In this document: positions 24,801-36,421 of the stretch, in pieces
How the letters are laid out: every line of letters starts with the position of its first letter
How positions within the stretch are numbered: the first letter of the stretch is position 1
Source: Baylisascaris procyonis
Lineage: Eukaryota > Nematoda > Chromadorea > Rhabditida > Ascarididae
Direction: 5' to 3'
Assembly (NCBI GenBank): GCA_037389465.1
Contig: JAZARR010000229.1
Span: forward strand, 1,091,501-1,155,500
DNA length: 64,000 nt
Program-made: the position numbers and the translations under genes
The notes under the pieces: model-generated
What the model saw: the letters and a program-made list of their open reading frames with translations, nothing else
Told to the model about the DNA's origin: nothing
Databases searched by the model: none

Positions 24801-27800
24801 GTTCCGGATCCCAGTGTTCGGCTAAAGCGATTCCTCAGCAGGAAATGAGTGATAATTGGATGTGTTTGGATGTTTTATGCTACGCTGTACTTGTTTCAGT
24901 TTCATGACAGCTATGGAGAACAAACGAGGACGGTCTTTACGTAGTACGGCGAATGGAATGAAGCAGCACGCTGCCGTACCCCTTCGTGGTGAGTTTTTTT
25001 TTATTTCTTGCCAGTCTTTTTCTCACATTTAACCAAGTTTAGGGGATATCTTCTTATGAAATTGGTGTTGGCACTTTATTGGATGACCGATTCTTTTAGT
25101 GCTGCGACTGCATCACACACTTTATCCCCACCGCTGTTGCTTGAGTTTCTACATACATCGATAAATTGTGGGAATGTTGATGATCGAGATGCAATTCCGC
25201 GATTGAAATTCTTTTCTAATTCTCTAATGATTTCCACTACAATATGATCATATCAAATTTGTACTGAGGTGTGAATCAGCTAGCTTGTCTATCTATCTGA
25301 TTTGATTTGGAAGCCCTCAAATTACGTGTTGGAAAGATATTGATTTGGAAAGCACATTCCATACAAATAATGGGCGTGAATAGTTGAATCGCCCCACGTC
25401 GCTTGCTTGATGAACTCAATTCTGGTGTCACGAATGTTCTGACACCGGCTGACCAACAGTTGCGGCCGTACGTTAGATGTCTACTGTGAAGCAGTGCTTG
25501 AATTCAAAGCGGTTTGCCATCTTTCATACTAACAGCAGGTAAGTAATGTCGGTAGTCAAGCAGCGATTAATCGGATCGCATTGCTGATGTGGGCTGTACC
25601 ATCAACAACATGTTAGTGCTTGGCGCATATCGATTAGACCGGGTGCAGCTGTTTTGGCGATTGTCGGGCACAACGACATGGTCTGTACGTTGTGGACAAC
25701 TCCGACTGCTTTGCCCTCCCTCAGGCAAGACACGACAATAACCTCTTCCCATCCGGGACAACCCCCTCGATCCTGTCCCTCTTTCTCACCCCCTCGCTCC
25801 ATCCCAACAAAACTTTTTTTTACTGTAGGCAGACCTTTAAGAACATAGTTTGCATTTTTTCGTCCTTCATCTAAAACCGGTGGACGCCGTTTCTGCTTTT
25901 CTGTGTTTTTGTTTCCATTTATCCCCGAATTTCAACTTCGCGACACTAAGTGTGTGTGTACATCTCTTTGTATGTCGAACTAAGTAAATAAGATTAAGAC
26001 TAGCGCTGTGAAATTTGGGAGTTGTGACATATACTATAAAGTGACACTCCCTAGCAGCAGTAAACTTCGGAATGAATTGTAATCACTGAAGGTGCCGGAG
26101 GAATTTTATCCGTTTTCAACTGCTCGTTATTTCGTTTGCACCGATCAGGTTACAGGAAAACGAATTGTTTATGCTATATTTGGAAGATTATTAAGGTCGC
26201 TTTTGCATCAATTATTCCGCGCACTTTATCGTAGGATAATTAAACAAGCTGCGAACGGAAGCTTGTTCTGTGTCCCTTTAGTAAACATCAATATGTAAGT
26301 GGATACTGTCGCGCTATACTTTGTTGACCGAGATTTTTAAGTGCAGTATTTAGATGCATAGAGACATCCATACATCTACAAGCTTAAGCACTTTAAACAG
26401 CGTCAATTCCCAGTGTTTTTAGAGAAAGCAGGTAGGGAAGGTGCAGCAGCAGAAGAATTGGGTATATGGGATGATGAGGAGGCAGGTATCGGATACGACG
26501 ACGACGATGAGATTGACATCGAAGTGGCTAAGTCAGCGGCTGTTGGTGGTGAGTTTGATTTCTCTTCGCAGTTTGAGTGATCCTTTCAAGCAGAACAATA
26601 AGTTGATGCTTATCTCGAGCACTGTGCCTGTATAATCTTCTTTAATATTGTTATTATTACATCCACTGGAAAGGAACAAGGGAGCAGAATGTGCATAGCC
26701 TTAGTATGAACTGCGAAACTATTATTTCTTTTTTAGGTTCCTTTTCTTAGTAGAATTGTATGGCTCATGAGGACGGGTAGGGTTGGTCATGAATCCGTTT
26801 CATTCAAGAGCATGAATTCAAGTTACACCTTATTCACAGAGATCGGGCATCATCGAAATAAGAGTGATTTATGGAATTGTTATCACAATTCAGCTTGACA
26901 GTTCACCGTTGATTTGAAACAATTTTATTCCTGAAAAGTAAGTCGCAATGAGGTGCTCAGTAAACGCTAGAAAGGTCGTAATTGGGATAGATAGATAGGC
27001 AGCGTTGCGTACACATTGATACTTTTTATGACGGCATACTCGCTGACGCTGATAGCAGCGATATGAATGGCGTGTTGTGCCGTTTGTTCGATAAATGAAA
27101 ATATCAGTGACACTTGTAGTTAGAACTGAGGTCAGCAGGAGGAGCATATGTGAGTGGGGATGCGATGTAGCGTAACACGAGCTACGCTCGCTATCACGAA
27201 TCGTAAAGAGTCTGCACCATGCTCTTTGCCATCAACAGCGGCGCATGCACAGCGCTCACCTTAATATACCGCTTCTGCGCAAATGAAGATTCTGTGGATT
27301 CACACATCATATTTCCTTCAGTAAAAATCCTGGGTGATCTGTTTTGCTCAAATCGTGGGAGTGATGTACGGTAGGAAGCGTGAACTTTTTGGGAAGAGGA
27401 AGGAGGTAATCGGCACGCCGCATTTTTTGTGTCTTCGTTTCGTTCCGGTAATAGTCCTTATTGCTTCAAGATGCTCCATTGTTCGCTGATGGATTGAAAG
27501 ACGAAGATATCGATGGACCAGTTGGCTTTGGGAATGTGTATGACGATGGGAAAACAGCAAGAGGTGTCAACTTAACGAAATCGTTGAATCAGATGACCTG
27601 CGAAGAGGTGCTCAAGTACTATCTCCAAAGGTTGGTGAATAACAACTTATTTATATACATGCCCTGTTTATATTCCTTTACACTTTTAGAGAGCAGAAGG
27701 AGTGAACATCGCCTTTCGATGATGGCGACACGCATATCGCGTCGTTGACCGATTAGTTATGGTTGGAAACAGAATAATTGGGAATTTATTCCGGTTTTGT

Positions 27801-29393
27801 GCAAATGACGATGATTTGATTTCGAGATTTGGGTTGGATATGGGAAGCTTGATTATTTCCTTTTTGATGACCCCTCAAATAATAGCCATTAAGGGACTGA
27901 GCGGTAAATGCAAAATAAGAAGAAAGAATGTTGGTTGCAGTCAGTGAACATGTGCAGAGAGGAGTTCCGCTTCGTTATGAAATCTTTTCTTGATATTTCG
28001 TCGTTTTGGTGCTAACACTTGTTGCATTGTTTCAGATACTGGTCAGTGAGTGAGGAGACGACGTCGAGGTTGTGCCAGAGAGTTCAGAAGTGGGAAGAGA
28101 AGATGATTCCGATATTGGAAGAAGAGGAAAGCAGACGTGAGTTCAATATTCATGAATACGGTGATGAGGTTCTCGACAGATTCCAGCAAATTGGACAGGT
28201 CATTCCATATGTGGAGGTAAGGCGCTTTTTATTTCTTCTTAGTTCATACACCTTATGATCGATTATGTTGGATAATATGGAGAGTTATACCACGAAGTAG
28301 GATTACTTACGTCATGCACCCACTCAATTTACTAAAGCTAATTGGGCCTTTGCGCGAGTAGGTGGCTGTCATTAGGAGAATGGACTGAATTACCAGTCTA
28401 TGGAACCTTGTCGTATATGGCCTCATCTAAAAACGATGCGGGTGTGAACGATCTGTTGCGGTCCTTTAAAGGTTTCGCATGTGCCTTTCTTTCTCACTGT
28501 ATCTTTTGTGGAAAAGTTTTGAGCATTTCTTCATGCGCCTCTGGAAGGAAACCCTCTGCGTTTGCTCAGGTTTAGTTACCTCCTCACTCACTTTCGATTT
28601 ATTTGATAATTTCCTTTGCTTTGGCTTGCCTGACTATTTTATCTTGGTTTAGGGGAATGTTACGAAAAAAGCGTGTTCGCTGTTTTGTTCCTCGTAAACG
28701 GCGTACGTTCGTCGTAATGTAACAGAGAATGAATGTTTGACCTGAAGGAGATTTGGGTAAACTTAATTGGTGCATGTCGTGAAATGTGTTGTACCACTTT
28801 TCATCTAAAAATAAAGTGGGCTGTAAGGAGACGCGTTTTGAGCGTTGCATCATCTTCAGTCTAATCTTTTGCTAGGCTATGATAGCTGAAAGAAGTGTGA
28901 AGCGATGGCCATTTTTCGTTGGCGTAACCCTACCAGAAAACACCAGTCTGTAAATGTCGACAATGAAGGCCTGGAGATTTTAATATCCAAGAGGGAAGGA
29001 AGCATTTTTTGTTATCATTTCGCCTTGTTTAGCTGTTCAAATTGTGACCTTGAAAACGTTGTCAATCAAGGGGGAGTCGGAAGGCAAAGTGAACAGCTGA
29101 GATTTGAACCTTTCCTCCCTCTTCCTCCGAGCTCAACACAGGTTTCTTTACGTCATTATGTTCCTTATTCCTTACAGTAAAAAGGATTGCTGAACTCAAC
29201 ATTGCAGTTGGTGAGGGGAAAGGCGTGGTATGAATGTTGTCGTTATCTACTCTCCATATTGATGCTCGCAAACACGGGCAACTTACTTGTTGAGGAGCAT
29301 GATCCTGAGGATGCGTTTGGTTTGCTACGTTGCAAGCTTCTCAAAAGGGAACGCCATCACGAAGTATTCGACGATGCTGAGGCTGTCTTATAA
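18806..29393 (+). CDS. NCAPH2: Condensin II kleisin subunit NCAPH2 (CAP-H2), 13 exons
   Basis: Exons: 18806-18924, 19875-20050, 20760-20941, 21121-21252, 21679-21862, 22834-23042, 23591-23671, 24320-24510, 24900-24988, 26432-26548, 27471-27630, 28036-28216, 29208-29393. All twelve junction phases agree, giving 668 residues (human 605). CAP-H2 bridges SMC2 and SMC4 and recruits the HEAT subunits in condensin II, which acts on mitotic and meiotic chromosomes. The N-terminal domain is clear: FLLQPVRDLAKNWDIDIES (human HLLQPIRDLTKNWEVDV), then GMLVQGISDVYCRKIEYVYEL. PILPVLPMSLMPLAEFEKM matches the conserved central IPLLPMALVAPDEME motif. The C-terminal winged-helix region covers about residues 535-668, with KWEEKMIPILEEEESRREF and HEYGDEVLDRF in exon 12 and CCRYLLSILMLAN in exon 13. 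Asp/Glu-rich linkers lie in exons 3 and 10. The C. elegans counterpart is KLE-2. The middle exons (6, 7, 9) rest on phase and splice sites more than on similarity. Confidence 0.88.
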
Positions 29394-32300
29394 GGCATCA
29401 AGGATTATTTTGTAGTAGGCGTCACTTGTAAAGCTTTTGTGACAAGTTGACGAGTCGTAATAATACCTAATCTATAACCCCACAAATAACACAATCTTCA
29501 ATGTGCTTTTTGCAGTGCTGCAGTTTCGTGTGTTGGCGCGCTAAGCAAAGAGTTTTTGAATGAAGTGATGAAATTTGTGATGGATGTGAAACACCAAGGC
29601 GACAATTACAGCATTACAGATAGAAAGTGGAATGTGAGTGCTGCGCCGTCTGAAATGGGAGCACAGAGGTTGCCAATACCACACACTTCGGCAGCCGGAG
29701 AGAGTGGTGAATGTGTTATCCTATAATCGACAGTGAAAGTTTGCAGATTTCGATATCTGAGAGGGAAGGAAGCAGTTTGATGGGAGGGAGCTTTGTTTGA
29801 GTTTGTGCTATAGGTGAAGCCTTTGTTCGAGTTTATTGCAAGGAGGGCTTTATTCGAATTTGTGCTGCTATAGATTTTCAGCAGTTTGATGAATATTTAA
29901 CATGAATAGGATTTGAGTTCGATGGAACGAAGATGTCTTGAGGCGGTCGGTAGCCACCCGCCTAGTGTGAAAGCGCTCATCTGTCAGTTTCAGTGGCTAG
30001 GGTGTTATTCCAAAACCTTGTTTATGTAGTACTGTTTCTTGCATCTATATGTTACCACTGTCATTTCACAGGATTTCGTTTGTTCATTTTTGTCCTCAGT
30101 GATTTGTTTTTGGAATGTTTTTTGTTTGCCTTAATGAAGGATGTCGCATGTTTTCAAGAGCGCTTCTTACCTGGTAGATGTTTGCTGTGTTGTGCGCATT
30201 TGTTCGGATGTTGAATTGAATTTTCCTTCTGTACACTTAGCTGCTGATATAGTGGCACGATTAAACGCTATCAGGCGGAATTAAACCCGTTAGAGCGTCA
30301 GCCGTAATGGCTAGTTGAGAGGATTGATAAGGAAGTGGTGAATCAAGCTATGAATAAGCATACTTCATTCCACATCCAGAATGGTGCCGTTCATTCTTCT
30401 TTCTCGAATGGTTTGTTTTCGTATACCTTTTTGCCGCCATATGTGCTCATTGTTAGACGCATAATGATGATTGCAATTAAGATGGCCAGCAGAGGTTGTA
30501 GGCCGTTGATGGAGGTAACAGACAAATAATGTGCCGATGTGCGTTTTTCATAAGCGCCTTCCCCACTAATACTGCCCAAGCATTTGTGTTTATGATTATG
30601 TATTATGCAGTTTTGCTTTTATTTCGACAAGTATGCTATTGACGATTGCCTCATGTTGCATTTTGCTCGCTTGATTTGTCGTGATCTCCGGTTTGTCGCT
30701 GCTGCTTGATTTGTATTTATTGTGGTGTTCAAGTGCCCATTAACGTTTACCTGCTTGATGGTTCATTGCTGAAGGTGGATGTATTTTGGTTTTGACTGCT
30801 ACTTGCCTTATTGATGAGTGGATCAGCAGTCTAAACAAAACTTATAACTATATTGTTTGAGACTCTTTATGTAGTAATTTTTCCGATGTGTACATTCAGA
30901 CGCACAATTCCATCTACCAAGAGTTCAACTAACACTTTTTCGTTCATTCGGTATATCATGTGCGAACTTTTTTGCGTCGTTGAAAACTTCTAAGTGCTTC
31001 GAATTGGACGAGCTTGTTGCGAGCAGTCTTTGTTATGGCTAACATCTCATTCGTTCTATAGTGTGGATTATTGATATATTCTATTGGTTGTTTGGAAATG
31101 GGTTAGAACGGAAATGGTAAATAATGGTGAATTAAATCTAATTTTGCCCGCTTACAATCGCTTCCTACTCATCTTTTTCATATTCCATAATGTTGCACTT
31201 TAGTTGTCTGAATTGTTTTTTCAATGCTTTGTGAATGATGGTAAGTCGGATGATTTCGACTGTTTATAACCGCTTCACCTACGATGTTTTGTTTAGGATG
31301 TTTATGGTAAAGGAGACGTTTGCTCCGTTGCATACGGTTTTTGTATTTCACAAAAGATCAGTGGGGTGCATAAGCAGTTGAGGAGTTACCCGTTATCAGC
31401 TTATATGAGATGGAGGGAAGTGACAGCAGTCTGTTCGGGGTGTTGACAGTACTTTTCAATTGTGTTGATTTCGTGTCATTTTTGTGCATCGTTTTGTTGA
31501 AGAAGTTATTCGCTACTCGCTGTAATGCAAGTAAATATTATCACGTGATGAACATTATTGCAAATAGCCTTTCCGAAATCACTTTGATAGATCGGCTTCC
31601 AACAGCAAGGCGCTGTGATCCACAAATCCAAAAAAAAGGGGGGGGGTTGAGTTGGGACGGTTGATGAGGGCGACTTAGAAATACTAATCAGTTGTTTGTG
31701 GTATCCACTCATTTATGTGGATGAAATATTTGGTGTGTTTATCGTCATTTACGCGAGGTAGTGTTGTCGTTTGGGTTGTCTTGACACTCTGAAGGGAGGT
31801 TGGGATGCCCAGCTCAGCCATAAAACAACGTAAGAAATGGTACTGCTTATTTCATCATGGCTATTGTTAATGATCGAAAAGAATTCATTAGGATCGGCAC
31901 GGTCGTGGGTGCTATTACACAACGCAGCGAAAATAGCGGAACGACTGTCTCTGCATAAAAGATATTCCCTTAGCGTCCATTCGTGCATTTGTTTATTAGA
32001 TGAGAAGGGAGAGGAGGGACTGTGGTTTAGCCGTGGGCTATCCTTGGTTCCTCTAGCTATCCAGGTCTCCTTGAGGTTTGCGCCCTCTGTCGAGCTGCGG
32101 TGGAGCAGATTGTAAGAAGGCTCAGGTATAAGGGGCGAATAGTTTACCACACTTATACAATAAGATAATAAACACGAAAGGACACTAGGATAGTCTGAAT
32201 CGCCGGCACTTCAACGGCCGACTGTAAGCCAACTTGGCTTTTGACCGGTGTGGAAGCTGGAATGATTATATGAGAACATCAATCCCTTTTATGCTCTTTC

Positions 32301-35300
32301 AGTTCTGCCTCAAGATGGCCTCATTAAACATGTGGGTAGTCGTTTGATCTGCCTGTATGCTGTTGACCTTCTTTTACTTACTTTGAACGGCGCACTATTC
32401 CTGCTTGATTTATAGCTGACTCCTATACCTTACAATAGTGCATCGCTTTCGAAATTTTGATGCTAGGAGTCTCGCCTTGCACGTCACTACAGAAGAACGG
32501 GATTGACGTTGGGTCTGTTCGGCTCCACCTTCTCCCTGTACAGAATTTTAGTTCTGATGTGCTGCCTCTCGGTGCCGTAATGAGAGAGTTCTTGCCGTTT
32601 AAGCGAGCGAGTGCAGGGATCAAAAATTAGCACCGAAAGTTTGGGCTCCACAAAGCGCCTTCGTATTATATGTATGACGGCATGCAGGTAGTTGTACCTG
32701 CAAAACGCAGCAGTGGTTGCAGCCTGGCCAGATCCCTAATCCTAGGGAAATAGGGTCACCGGTTTGGCGCACTTAACAAAAATTTTGGTTGGGAGAGGAG
32801 AAACAACGAGAAAATTAAACGGAACTATATTTTTGCACTTTCGTTCAGAAGACACAAACGGGATTATATATTAACAGTAGAAAAGAAGGTGACGGAGAGC
32901 AGGTAACCGACCGCATCGAACAGACTGGCTAAGCATGGTCCAATTTTTCGTAGCTTGGGAATATGTATTGAAACGTGTTGCGAATGAGCAGGCTATCGCC
33001 CAGTTTGCACGGGATCGAAATATCCCCAGCTTTGGTCGTATTCCTCGATCGGCTCGTTCTCATCCCCTTCAACACAAACTGTATTTTGATTTCCCCCATA
33101 CAGCGTTCATTTCTTCGCACTTCAACCAAGCACAAATGTTGCAATACGCTATCCATGACCTTGCGGAGAAGAAATCGGACTAAAGTGCAATTCTTTAGGT
33201 CCAGCGATGCAAAGAAAAAATTTGGTGCACTGCAAATCTTTAAACTTCCGGCCAAGCTTCAGTCCCGAAGGAATTCTGGCGCATGTTCGATTCTTAGCAA
33301 AGTTATGGTGATAGTCTTAGCAACTTATTAGCAATGCTTCTTACGTTTCATCATGAACGTTTCAGGAATGACTGTTTTAGAAACTCACCGACCATCAAAA
33401 ATGGCGAAAGGTCACCGACCGAAAGCGACTGGGTGCTACCGAAGTTATTTTAGAACCGTTCCAGTTTTCGGTCGTTCGCAAACGATCGAATTTCAAGAAT
33501 GCTCTCCGGTAAGTTCGGCCGACAGAAACCGGTCGAATTTTCCTTTTGACTGATTTTCAGCCGACCAACCGAAATTCGATCTGTTGGTTACCCTGGCAAA
33601 TCTCATCTCGAGAACCATCTAAGCTGGAGTTGCGAAATGTTTTGTCTTTAACAGACATTGTGGAGTCACTTTCGTCATACACCGTTTTGATCATCGACTC
33701 TGAGAAGATATAGATGTTCAAAGGCGAAAAAAAAAAAAACAAACGGGCATTTGTATGAGACTTATGTGAGCGATCTATTCAACTAAAATTTCAATGTATC
33801 ATTTCGCACACATATTATTCGTTATTAACTTATGCAAATGATTGGTAAGGATGAAATGTAAAAGGTTTGCACCAGAGGCAAGGGTGTGCTGCGATTAGTC
33901 GCGAATTAGGTTTAAGAAGAAACAAATTAGAATTCATTTAACTAAATACGACGAACGTTTGCGATTAAGAAAGTACAAGAGAGTAGCTGAAAGGGCTATT
34001 CATGAATGGTTATCATCAAAAACGTGCAAGAGATTTGCTGAAAGTCCATTCAGAGGTTATGGTGACCAAAATGAAAAACAACTAGCAAAAACATTTTCAG
34101 TTGGGCAGTTTGAAAGGAACGACGTTGGAAATGCGGCGCTGCTCCATTCATGAATAGATCTGATCATTTAGCAAAGGGAAGATCTTCAATACAACTTGAC
34201 GTCAGAGGCCAACTAGCGACCCTTTATAAGGCATGAGGGAGCTCACCTCGGGCACCATGTATCGACTCCTCTCGTGGAGTCGATAAAGTTTACAACAAAT
34301 AACACAAGTGAACGAATAAAATTAATGTTCAAGGACTCGCATTCGATACCTGGTGGGAGAATCTTGGCCTAGGTGGCGACACCTGCCTACAACAGATTCA
34401 GATCCCGTAGCAGAGAATAAGCACTCAACGACCGGCTGTGCAATCTGGCGGCATACCGCACTACTTAGCACCGTTCTGGTCTGATCTGTAGGGTGTGGTG
34501 GTGGTAGTGCAGCCGGATCGAGGAGTCCTTCGTTGATCTATTGTAGGCAGGTGTCGCCAGCTAGGCCAAGACTCTCCCACCAGGCATATTGAATGTGAGT
34601 TCTTGAAATTAATTTTATTCGTTCACTTGTGTTATTTGTTGCATACTTTATCGATCTACGAGTGGAGTCGATACAGAGAGGACACAAAAGCACATCCTCT
34701 CAGCTCATCTGACACCCTGCCTCACCCCTTTAGCCTCCGTTTCCTATTGTTCGCCCCTAAGATAGCCAACTCTCAAGACGAAATGTTTCCCACAAAGCAC
34801 TCCAAACTTCTAATACATTCGATGTTTTCCAAACAGCATATAAGTTATTCAAATTAGTGGCAGTCATGGAGTATCTGGGTTGTACATCCACACCAAGCAG
34901 GCAAATTATTTTTTGCTTACACTAACTAGATCTCCGTCCGCACCTGATTTAGCTATTCAAATAAATATGGGCAAAATGCTTCCCAATCACCGGCATTCAG
35001 ACAACTCGAACTATGTACACAGCTGCAACGTTCAATATGCTGTAAACAGATTTGCTGTCATTTATGTGAGGGCAGCCAGCATTCATTGTGAAAGCACTTC
35101 GATGTGAATTTTTGTTTGCACTTCTCATGTTTATTAGGATGTATGTGAGAGGGTATTCCGCATGTGCACGGCTGGAAATTTATGACCGTTGAGTGTTTTC
35201 ACACCTGCGGGATTTTCGGAATCGAATCTGTGAGAGCACCTTTCCAGCTCTATAAAAAAGCGCAAAAATGGGTTTCAGCATGTTTCGCAGTTTGTGCAAT

Positions 35301-36421
35301 AACTGCAATTAGTTGAAAATCTCTCTCCCTCATTAGGTCACAAACGACCGGTAGATGGCGATGATTTTCCTTCTCATTCCGCATTCCTGTACTTCCTTCT
35401 TTCTAGGTGTTTATGATAAAACCTGCTTTGCCTGGTTATCGCCACCGTGGGTTTGCATCAAAATGTACTGGCCGCTTATGGCTGCAAGATCCCCAATTAC
35501 ACAACTTTGTGGCCATAGAGAGCTGTAGCAAAGGCTCTATGGAATCGAAACCTAAACAAGTGGATGCTCATTTTATTGCATTAGCTTACACGGCTTCTTA
35601 AACATGCATCAATAACGTTAATGTGCTTTGGGGTAGTTTGATGGAATCCTTTCGGTCGTCAGAAACTCATTTTCGTTTTATAGGCACCTTCTGTGCATTT
35701 TTGCAAAAGACAACTACGATGATGATGTCTCCATGTTTGAATGTCTGTCCGGTTGTTCTTTCTTACGAACTGCTAAAGCTACAGCCACGAGATTCTATCG
35801 ATATTGAGCATCGTCTGAACTCAGTTTGCTCTCAAGTCATCCTTGGTTACTACGAAATCAGCAAATTAGCCATATTGTACAATCAAATCCATGAAAACTA
35901 AGTCAAACAAATTGTGCAACCAGTCGCCCACCTTAGAAGAAACAGCGAAACTATTTCAGCACTTCTGAATTCATTCGAGTTTTGAAATATTAATTGATAT
36001 TTTCAGAATTTGCGTATCCTAATTACACCTTGACACTCATGAATATTCCCTTTTCCCGCTTCTGCAGATTTACGTTCCTAAACCGTACTGTGCCGAGGAA
36101 GTTTTCTATGCGCGAAACTATTGTATGTTTATGTTTATCTGTCTGCCCGAGTTTTTTGCAGGCGAACCATTGGATTTATGAACTTTTACGGGCATTTGGG
36201 TTTGCGTAAAATTTGATGGGTGCATTTGACTGAACTGGAAATCATACGTAATTCATTCGTTTTCCCACAGTGTATATTTTGAGCCGAAGGGGCAAAAAAT
36301 GTCCTCCGAAAAATTATGCTTTTGGCCTGAAATTCTCGTTTTGTTGCGAACTGATTTGAATATGATTAATGAAATGTGGGTTTCCATTCGTCCAAATGTG
36401 GCTTACTCTTGCAGTTGAAGA
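29394..36421. other. Long gene-poor stretch with repeats
   Basis: No gene can be supported in these 7 kb. Frames at 32929-33331 are open in three overlapping ways on both strands, and one at 35407-35601 follows an acceptor-like cttctttctag; none is recognisable. Features present are a foldback element at 34259-34674, a cluster of CCGACC/GGTCGG motifs at 33386-33575, and three loose copies of a (G)CCTTTGTTCGAGTTT-type unit near 29795-29880. Confidence 0.45.
34259..34674. mobile_element. Foldback (long inverted-repeat) element, about 416 bp
   Basis: The left arm 34259-34394 and right arm 34540-34674 are imperfect reverse complements over about 135 bases, including GTATCGACTCC at the outer ends, the shared core AACAAATAACACAAGTGAACG and GGCGACACCTGCCTACAA at the inner ends. 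The 145-base spacer has no open frame of note. The shape fits a foldback-type MITE. I find no convincing target-site duplication. Confidence 0.75.

Noticed and set aside
24801..24860. Candidate NCAPH2 exon after attccag at 24800
   Set aside because: The required phase meets TAA after eight codons. The exon at 24900-24988 fits the phase and stays open.
25567..25848. Overlapping GC-rich frames in NCAPH2 intron 9
   Set aside because: Several frames are open on both strands, as expected from the local composition. No domain is seen.
32929..33331. Three overlapping open frames (82, 118 and 108 codons) on both strands
   Set aside because: All overlap each other, none matches a family I know, and no splice context links any to a neighbour. 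Chance lack of stops is the simpler reading.
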